From: Novispirillum itersonii
GTDB taxonomy: Bacteria; Pseudomonadota; Alphaproteobacteria; Rhodospirillales; Rhodospirillaceae
NCBI RefSeq assembly: GCF_014205675.1
Contig: NZ_JACIIX010000002.1
Span: forward strand, 203,970-267,969
Reading direction: 5' to 3'
DNA: 64,000 nucleotides
The translations under genes were made by a program, and so were the position numbers. The notes under the pieces are model-generated. The model saw nothing but the letters and a program-made list of their open reading frames with translations, was not told the DNA's origin and did no database searches. Positions 59,181 through 64,000 of this stretch are shown piece after piece (position 1 is the stretch's first letter; each line of letters opens with the position of its first letter).

Positions 59181-59825
59181 ATGCAGGAGTCCGGGGTGCC
59201 GGTGCGGAGCCGGGGGGTGATGCTGGTGCTGTCGTCCCCGTCCGGGGCGGGGAAGTCGACGATTTCCCGCGCCCTGCTGGAACGGGACCCGCACCTGTCG
59301 ATGTCGGTGTCGGTGACCACCCGGTCGCCGCGCCCGGGCGAGGTGGACGGCGTCCACTATTTCTTCCGGGGGATCCCGGAGGTGCAGGCAATGGTCGAAC
59401 AGGGCGAAATGCTGGAGCATGCCCGGGTCTTCGACAACTATTACGGCACGCCGCGCCAGCCGGTGGAAGATGCCCTGCGGACCGGACGGGACGTGCTGTT
59501 TGACATCGACTGGCAGGGCACCCAGCAGCTGGCACAGAATGCCCGCGAGGATCTGGTCAGCGTCTTCATTCTGCCGCCGTCGCTGGAGGAACTGGAGCGC
59601 CGCCTGCGGGGGCGGGCGCAGGACCCGGAAGAGGTGGTGCGCAAGCGGATGTCGAAGGCCAGTGACGAGATGAGCCATTGGCCGGAATACGACTACGTCG
59701 TCATCAATGTCGATATCGAGGAGAGCATTCAGGCGGTGCAGGCGATCCTGCGGGCTGAACGGCTGAAACGGAACCGGCAGATGGGGCTGGCGCAGTTTGT
59801 CAACGGCATGCGGACAGATGGCTGA
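59181..59825 (+). CDS. gmk: Guanylate kinase
   Basis: About 214 residues; converts GMP to GDP with ATP. The P-loop SSPSGAGKST is near residue 18, with TTRSPRPGEVDGVHYFF (GMP-binding), EHARVFDNYYGTPR and DIDWQGTQQL following, and the lid segment RLRGRAQDPEEVVRKRM is typical. The ATG at 59181 is preferred (GGGGGAGAG upstream); an in-frame ATG at 59154 would overlap yicC by 11 bases. It is the second gene of the yicC-gmk operon. Confidence 0.96.
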   Translation: MQESGVPVRSRGVMLVLSSPSGAGKSTISRALLERDPHLSMSVSVTTRSPRPGEVDGVHYFFRGIPEVQAMVEQGEMLEHARVFDNYYGTPRQPVEDALRTGRDVLFDIDWQGTQQLAQNAREDLVSVFILPPSLEELERRLRGRAQDPEEVVRKRMSKASDEMSHWPEYDYVVINVDIEESIQAVQAILRAERLKRNRQMGLAQFVNGMRTDG

Positions 59826-59902
59826 GGCCGGGCTGGCTGTGGTCTGTCCCGCGCCCGGAAAAACGCGTCCGGAATTTTTTATGTAAGCCCAGATGGAAAG
59901 AC

Positions 59903-59932
59903 GGGGGCCGGATCATCCGGCCCCCTGTTTTC
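59903..59932 (+). terminator. Terminator of gmk
   Basis: A perfect 10-base stem, GGGGGCCGGA / TCCGGCCCCC, with a three-base loop is followed by TGTTTTCTG. Its mirror could also serve the convergent pseudo-receiver gene. Confidence 0.82.
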
Positions 59933-60011
59933 TGAAAATGTTCTGACGGTCTCTTTTTCTCCGATTGGCCGGAGACCCCTGAACCGGAAAGACCCCTGAC
60001 CGCTTTCCTGA

Positions 60012-60986
60012 TCAGGCCGTCGGATGCAGGGCTGCCGTATCGCTGGGGGAGCCGAAACGGCTGAGGAATTGCCGCGCCGCCACTTGCAGGGCCTTGGGGT
60101 CAGGATGCTCGGTCCCTTCATGGGACAGGGCCATGACCAGCCGGGCCAGACGGATGGTGTCGTTGGCTGAGGTGGCGCTCCAGCGGGCCGGGCCATCAAG
60201 GCGCTGGGCCAGTGCGGTGATGGTGGTGGAAGCGGCGATGATCCGCTTGTCATCCTGCGTCAGCGGCATCACCATGCCGTCGCGGGGGGCCAGCGTGGAC
60301 TCCCGGATATCCATGACGCAGCGGGCCAGATACAGGCCGAGACGCCCCATCCGTTCCGCCAGCATCTGGTCGCGGGCGACTTCGACCTGTGCGATCAGCT
60401 CTTCCACCGACAGGCCGTCAACCGCTTTGGCCTTCACCGGGTTGGGAACGTCAAACAGCGGTTCCGGCTGCCCGCCGCCGGGGCGCGGGGTGCGGCGGCG
60501 GTCCGGCCCGACATAGGCCGAGGTGATGACAAACTTCTTCCGCTTCAGGGCCAGATGGATCAGGCGCTCCCGCACGTACTGCTGAGGCCAGTGATAGGGC
60601 AGGATATCATCCGCCCCGGAATCGACCATGGTTTCCAGAACCGGCGACTGCGGGTAGCGGGTGACCACATCCAGTGCCAGGAACGGGTTGCTGCCGATAT
60701 CCCCGGTGCGGATGCCCCGGAACAGATCGGCGATCTGCGGCAGTGTCGCCGGGCTGACCAGTGCGTACAGCACGTCAGGGCTCTCACCATCGAGAATTTT
60801 CAGGAGATGAGCCCAGCTGTCCGGCATGATCGGTGCCGTAACGCCTTCAGCGGCCAGCGATGAGAGTAAAGCCTCCGCCACCAGCGGGTCCGGGCACCAG
60901 ACGCAGACCGTCAGAAGAGACAGGTCTGCGGCGGCGTCAGCGTCAGCAGGCGCGACTGCTTCACTCGTGTTTACCGACGGCATCAT
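60012..60986 (-). CDS. Pseudo-receiver domain protein of unknown function
   Basis: 324-residue soluble protein. Residues 24-160 follow a response-regulator fold (LTVCVWCPDPLVAEALLSSL, ETMVDSGADDILPYHWPQQYVRERLIHLAL), but the phospho-acceptor Asp and switch Lys are missing, so it is a degenerate receiver. A YVGPDRRR motif follows near 168, then a helical C-terminal half (VEELIAQVEVARDQMLAERMG). It probably acts by protein contact rather than phosphorylation. GAGGAG precedes the ATG. A promoter-like pair and a large hairpin lie in its 5' region. No partner is adjacent. Confidence 0.65.
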   Translation of the reverse strand: MMPSVNTSEAVAPADADAAADLSLLTVCVWCPDPLVAEALLSSLAAEGVTAPIMPDSWAHLLKILDGESPDVLYALVSPATLPQIADLFRGIRTGDIGSNPFLALDVVTRYPQSPVLETMVDSGADDILPYHWPQQYVRERLIHLALKRKKFVITSAYVGPDRRRTPRPGGGQPEPLFDVPNPVKAKAVDGLSVEELIAQVEVARDQMLAERMGRLGLYLARCVMDIRESTLAPRDGMVMPLTQDDKRIIAASTTITALAQRLDGPARWSATSANDTIRLARLVMALSHEGTEHPDPKALQVAARQFLSRFGSPSDTAALHPTA

Positions 60987-61293
60987 CGTGCTCCTCGATT
61001 GCCATCAACGATATCGGCGGGGGACTCCTGCGTCCGTTCGGACAGTCATCCGCAATCCTGTGCGGACGCAGACTGTGGTCCTGCCCGCCTGATCCCTCCC
61101 CGGATCTTCTTTATGTGTACACCAGGTGGCGTAATGTTGCAGCGATTTGCGAATGCCTATCCCCAAAAAATCGCTGCTACCCTATAGATTTTACAAGAAT
61201 TTGATCAAATTTGACGGGGATCTGGGCTGCTGTGGCCTGAGACGGGAGCAGGAGGCCCTTCTTGTGGTCCTGTGATGTGTGCGCTGCGGCAGG
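60987..61293. promoter_or_regulatory. Intergenic region with hairpin and palindrome
   Basis: 307 bases with no gene. On the minus strand TTGATC and TATAGG with a 16-base spacer (about 61208-61181) form a possible promoter for the pseudo-receiver gene. It overlaps the perfect 14-base palindrome AATTTGATCAAATT (61198-61211). Directly downstream, GCAGCGATTT (61139-61148) pairs with AAATCGCTGC (61168-61177), a 10-base stem with a 19-base loop that would form at the very 5' end of the mRNA. Confidence 0.5.
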
Positions 61294-62163
61294 TCAGTCC
61301 GGCCGGCACAGACGGGCAAGGGTGCAGAACTGCTGGACTGTCAGTTCCTCGGCCCGGGCGGTCGGGGGAATCCCTGCGGCGGCGCACAGCGCTTCGGCAT
61401 CCATCCCCTCCGGCAGCAGGGGGCCAAGGGCCTTCAGGCTGGCCCGCAGCATCTTCCGGCGCTGATTGAAGGCGGCGGCGGTCACCGCCTCCAGCGTCCT
61501 GAAATCGCAGGGGGCCAGCGGAGCGGAGCGGGGCGTCAGGCGGACAACGGTGGACGTTACCTTCGGCGGTGGCACAAAGGCACGGGGATTGACGTCAAAC
61601 AGCGGTTCAACCGTGCACAGCCACTGGGTGATCACCGACAGACGGCCATAGTCTTTGGTGCGCGGGACGGCGGCCAGACGGTCTACAACCTCTTTTTGCA
61701 GCATCACCACGATACAGGCAAAGCTGTTGATCGAGGCCAGCCAGCGCAGGATCAGCGGGGTGGCAACGTTGTAGGGCAGGTTGGCGACAATCCGGCGCGG
61801 GGCATCGCCCAGAGTGGTCAGGTCCACTTCCAGCGCATCGGCCTGCACCACGGTCAGCCGCCCGGGATAGGCCGCCGCGATCTCGGCCTGAATCGGCAGC
61901 ATCCGGGGATCGCGTTCAATGGCGATGACCTGACGGGCACCTTCTTCCAGCAGCGCCCGCGTCAATCCACCGGGGCCGGGGCCGATTTCGAAGGTGGTGC
62001 CGGTGCCAAGGTCGCCGCCGCCCCGGGCAATCCGTCCGGTCAGGTTGAGGTCAAACAGAAAGTTCTGCCCCAGACTCTTGCGGGCCTGTAGATCATGCTG
62101 GGCAATGACATCGCGCAGCGGCGGCAGAGGATGAACCGGATGATCCGGGAACGCGGACGGCAT
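61294..62163 (-). CDS. rsmA: 16S rRNA dimethyladenosine transferase RsmA (KsgA)
   Basis: 289-residue methyltransferase that dimethylates A1518 and A1519 of 16S rRNA and acts as a checkpoint in 30S assembly. SLGQNFLFD is the family N-terminal signature, then the SAM loop FEIGPGPGGLT and the catalytic NLPYNVATP, with FVPPPKVTSTVV at the substrate-binding side. The order surA-pdxA-rsmA is conserved in many proteobacteria and is intact here (all on the minus strand), with 125 bases between pdxA and rsmA. Confidence 0.96.
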   Translation of the reverse strand: MPSAFPDHPVHPLPPLRDVIAQHDLQARKSLGQNFLFDLNLTGRIARGGGDLGTGTTFEIGPGPGGLTRALLEEGARQVIAIERDPRMLPIQAEIAAAYPGRLTVVQADALEVDLTTLGDAPRRIVANLPYNVATPLILRWLASINSFACIVVMLQKEVVDRLAAVPRTKDYGRLSVITQWLCTVEPLFDVNPRAFVPPPKVTSTVVRLTPRSAPLAPCDFRTLEAVTAAAFNQRRKMLRASLKALGPLLPEGMDAEALCAAAGIPPTARAEELTVQQFCTLARLCRPD

Positions 62164-62288
62164 GGACGCAGGACCTTTCGTCGGGGCGACGGGCAGGGCA
62201 GGAAAAGGGGATAACGGCCCGGTCCGTCATCGGTGCCGGGGGCCGGTCACAGCGGAGTACCTGACTCAGCCGGTCGATGCAAGTGCGG

Positions 62289-63341
62289 TCACCCGATCCC
62301 GGGCACTGCAAAGACACGCGCCCGTTCCCGGGCACCGGCCATCAGTCCTGCCATCCGCAGGGCGGCCAGAAAGCTGGAGGGATTGGCGGAGCCGGTCCCG
62401 GCGAGAGCGTAGGCGGTGCCGTGATCCGGCGAGGTGCGGATGAACGGCAGGCCGAGCGTAACGTTGACGCCACCATGGAAATCAAGGGTCTTGATCGGGA
62501 TCAGGGCCTGATCGTGGTACATGCACAGCGCGGCATCATAGGTGGCCCGGGCCTCGGCATGGAACAGGGTATCGGCCGGTAACGGGCCGGTGGCGGCGAT
62601 GCCCATCGTCCGCAGCCGGTCAACGGCGGGGGCGACGACCGCCAGATCTTCGGTTCCCATCGCCCCGTTTTCCCCGGCATGCGGGTTCAGTCCGGCGATG
62701 GCCAGCCGGGGGGCCGGAAGGCCAAACTGGGTCCGCAGGGCGTCGGCGGTGATCCGGCCCCGTTCCACAATCAGGTCGGTGGTCAGGCTTTCCGGAACGC
62801 TGCGCAGGGACTGGTGGATGGTCACCGGGACCACCCGCAGCGCCGGGCAGGCCAGCATCATCACCGGCAGCGGATCCGGTTTCCCGTCCTCTGCGGCCAG
62901 ATGTGCCAGAAATTCCGTATGGCCGGGGAAGGTGAAGCCCCCGTCCTGAAGGACTTTTTTATTGATCGGCTGGGTCACCACCGCCCCGGCGGCCCCGGAC
63001 CGGCACAGGGTGACCGCCGTGCGGATTGAGGTCAGAACAGCTTCGGTGTGCCCCGGGTCCGGCTGGCCGGGCGATGCCGGAGACGGCAGACGGACCGGCA
63101 GAACCGGCAGGGCGGTCGGAAACTGTGCGGCGGCCTGCTCCGGGGTGCTGATTTCGACAACCGGCACCGGCAGGGTCAGGCGACGGGCGAGGGTGCGCAG
63201 ACGGTCGGGATCATCTACGGCCATAAACACCGGCAGCGGCCCGTCTTCCCGACGCAGCCACGCCATCAGGGTCAGATCGCCGCCGATCCCGGCGGGATCC
63301 CCCATGGTGACGGCAAGGGGGGGCGTCGGGTGGTCGGCCAT
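62289..63341 (-). CDS. pdxA: 4-hydroxythreonine-4-phosphate dehydrogenase PdxA
   Basis: About 350 residues; NAD-dependent oxidation in the DXP-dependent route to pyridoxal phosphate. The N-terminal TMGDPAGIGG, the metal-site FPGHTEFLAHLA and the C-terminal HDQALIPIKTLDFHGGVNVTLGLP and RTSPDHGTAY are all typical. The start is the ATG at 63341, one base after the stop of the surA-like gene, so it is translationally coupled; the ATG at 63359 would run inside surA. This cofactor gene is in the conserved surA-pdxA-rsmA operon. Confidence 0.95.
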   Translation of the reverse strand: MADHPTPPLAVTMGDPAGIGGDLTLMAWLRREDGPLPVFMAVDDPDRLRTLARRLTLPVPVVEISTPEQAAAQFPTALPVLPVRLPSPASPGQPDPGHTEAVLTSIRTAVTLCRSGAAGAVVTQPINKKVLQDGGFTFPGHTEFLAHLAAEDGKPDPLPVMMLACPALRVVPVTIHQSLRSVPESLTTDLIVERGRITADALRTQFGLPAPRLAIAGLNPHAGENGAMGTEDLAVVAPAVDRLRTMGIAATGPLPADTLFHAEARATYDAALCMYHDQALIPIKTLDFHGGVNVTLGLPFIRTSPDHGTAYALAGTGSANPSSFLAALRMAGLMAGARERARVFAVPGIG

Positions 63342-63342
63342 G

Positions 63343-64000
63343 TTAAATCCGGATATCAATCAGCGCCTTGCGGCGGAGGTCGCGCAGGGTGCGCTGGGCC
63401 AGACGGTCCAGCTTTTCGTTCTCAAGGCGACGTTCGATTTCTTCCCGGCTGGGCAGGCCATCGGCATCCTTCCGGGCGCAGACCATCACCACGACGGTGC
63501 CGGATGGCAGGTCAATCGCGGTGCTGAGGGTGTTTTCCTTCAGCTCCGCCACCACCGTGCCGACCGCCGGGGGCAGGTCTGCCGGTTTGACGGTGCCGAT
63601 ATCGCCGGAGTTCGGCAGGCGCAGCTGATCCGACAGTTTATTGATGTCATCGCAGCGTTTGGCGGTTTCCGCCGCCGTGGCGATGATGTCGTCGCGGCTT
63701 TCGGTCGGCATGGCCGCCGCGCCCCGGGCCGGGAAGAACAGCTGGCTGATCTGCACCGGTGTCACCGCCGGATCCAGCTTTTTGGTTTCCCGGACATCGC
63801 GCAGAAGGATGATGTGCAGGCTGCTGCCGCTGACCACCGGAGAACTGACGGTCCCCGGCCGCAGGGCATTGACGGCCTCTTCCAGCTCGGGGTCGAGTTC
63901 CCCCTTCGGAACCCAGCCGAGATCCCCACCGACGGCTGCGGTCGGGGCGCTGGAAAACTGCCGGGCCAGCGCGGTGAAGGCGGCGCCCTGCTTCATCTGT
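63343..64000 (-). CDS. surA: SurA-like periplasmic chaperone/peptidyl-prolyl isomerase (C-terminal part)
   Basis: The gene runs off the window; about 219 C-terminal residues are present. The fragment starts within a parvulin domain (FTALARQFSSAPTAAVGGDLGWVPKGELDPELEEAV), followed by SPVVSGSSLHIILLRDVRE and a second segment ending in the basic RTLRDLRRKALIDIRI, as in SurA. SurA ushers outer-membrane proteins to the BAM complex. The position ahead of pdxA and rsmA supports the call. Confidence 0.9.
   Translation of the reverse strand, partial: QMKQGAAFTALARQFSSAPTAAVGGDLGWVPKGELDPELEEAVNALRPGTVSSPVVSGSSLHIILLRDVRETKKLDPAVTPVQISQLFFPARGAAAMPTESRDDIIATAAETAKRCDDINKLSDQLRLPNSGDIGTVKPADLPPAVGTVVAELKENTLSTAIDLPSGTVVVMVCARKDADGLPSREEIERRLENEKLDRLAQRTLRDLRRKALIDIRI

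Noticed and set aside
1-64000. CRISPR array, insertion sequence or prophage
   Set aside because: No regularly spaced direct repeats, transposase, integrase or phage structural genes were seen on either strand.

Overview
This is a GC-rich chromosomal window (about two thirds G+C by eye) from an alphaproteobacterium, most likely of the order Rhodospirillales. The evidence is a MipZ-type division-plane ATPase, a cysteine-free L31, an EF-P/EpmA pair, a ThiI with rhodanese tail, yicC-gmk and surA-pdxA-rsmA gene orders, several c-di-GMP proteins and a B12-dependent methylmalonyl-CoA mutase with MeaB. I see no insertion sequence, prophage or CRISPR array. The window is ordinary core chromosome with a few accessory islands.

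Layout. 1-3.5 kb: edge of a probable Lrp/AsnC regulator, a divergent saccharopine-dehydrogenase-family reductase, then DUF3088, MFS and DUF2867 genes. 3.5-11.6 kb: propionate/methylmalonyl-CoA region (meaB, a periplasmic solute-binding protein, large and small mutase subunits), a divergent TetR regulator and a methyltransferase. 11.6-19 kb: tRNA-His with its own promoter, a TauE/SafE exporter, a MatB-type malonyl-CoA synthetase divergent from a dipeptide/N-acyl-glutamate epimerase, a membrane diguanylate cyclase, a class III CoA-transferase and a YdcF protein. 19-29.3 kb: a frameshifted conserved protein, a membrane class III adenylate cyclase, rpmE, a three-gene MotA/MotB/OmpA-like module, suhB, efp and divergent epmA. 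29.3-36 kb: a MauG/CcpA dihaem peroxidase, an alginate-lyase-like lipoprotein, DUF523/DUF1722, a PleD-like regulator overlapping thiI tail to tail, and tRNA-Gln(CTG). 36-44.8 kb: ppx/gppA-rlmE, a membrane J-protein, mipZ, a molybdopterin oxidoreductase, an unknown protein, an LhgO-like oxidase and a GH114-like protein. 44.8-53.6 kb: nitronate monooxygenase, an acyl-CoA synthetase, der-bamB-TPR, a small lipoprotein, a hemerythrin and a 62-residue membrane peptide. 54-64 kb: a PAS-GGDEF-EAL protein, an SDR, a HepT/MntA toxin-antitoxin pair, yicC-gmk, a pseudo-receiver protein, rsmA, pdxA and the C-terminal part of surA.

How the genes fit together. Several loci feed acyl-CoA metabolism: the mutase with its chaperone, MatB, the CoA-transferase and the second acyl-CoA synthetase. 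A TTGTATACAA palindrome in front of matB, with a close copy in front of the divergent epimerase, suggests both answer to a MatR/GntR-like repressor encoded elsewhere. Three GGDEF proteins and one cyclase show heavy nucleotide second-messenger signalling. The der-bamB-TPR and surA genes serve the envelope. The MotA/MotB/OmpA-like genes form an uncharacterised envelope channel module and are the best candidate here for an undescribed system.

All calls come from reading the sequence and translations. No database search was possible.
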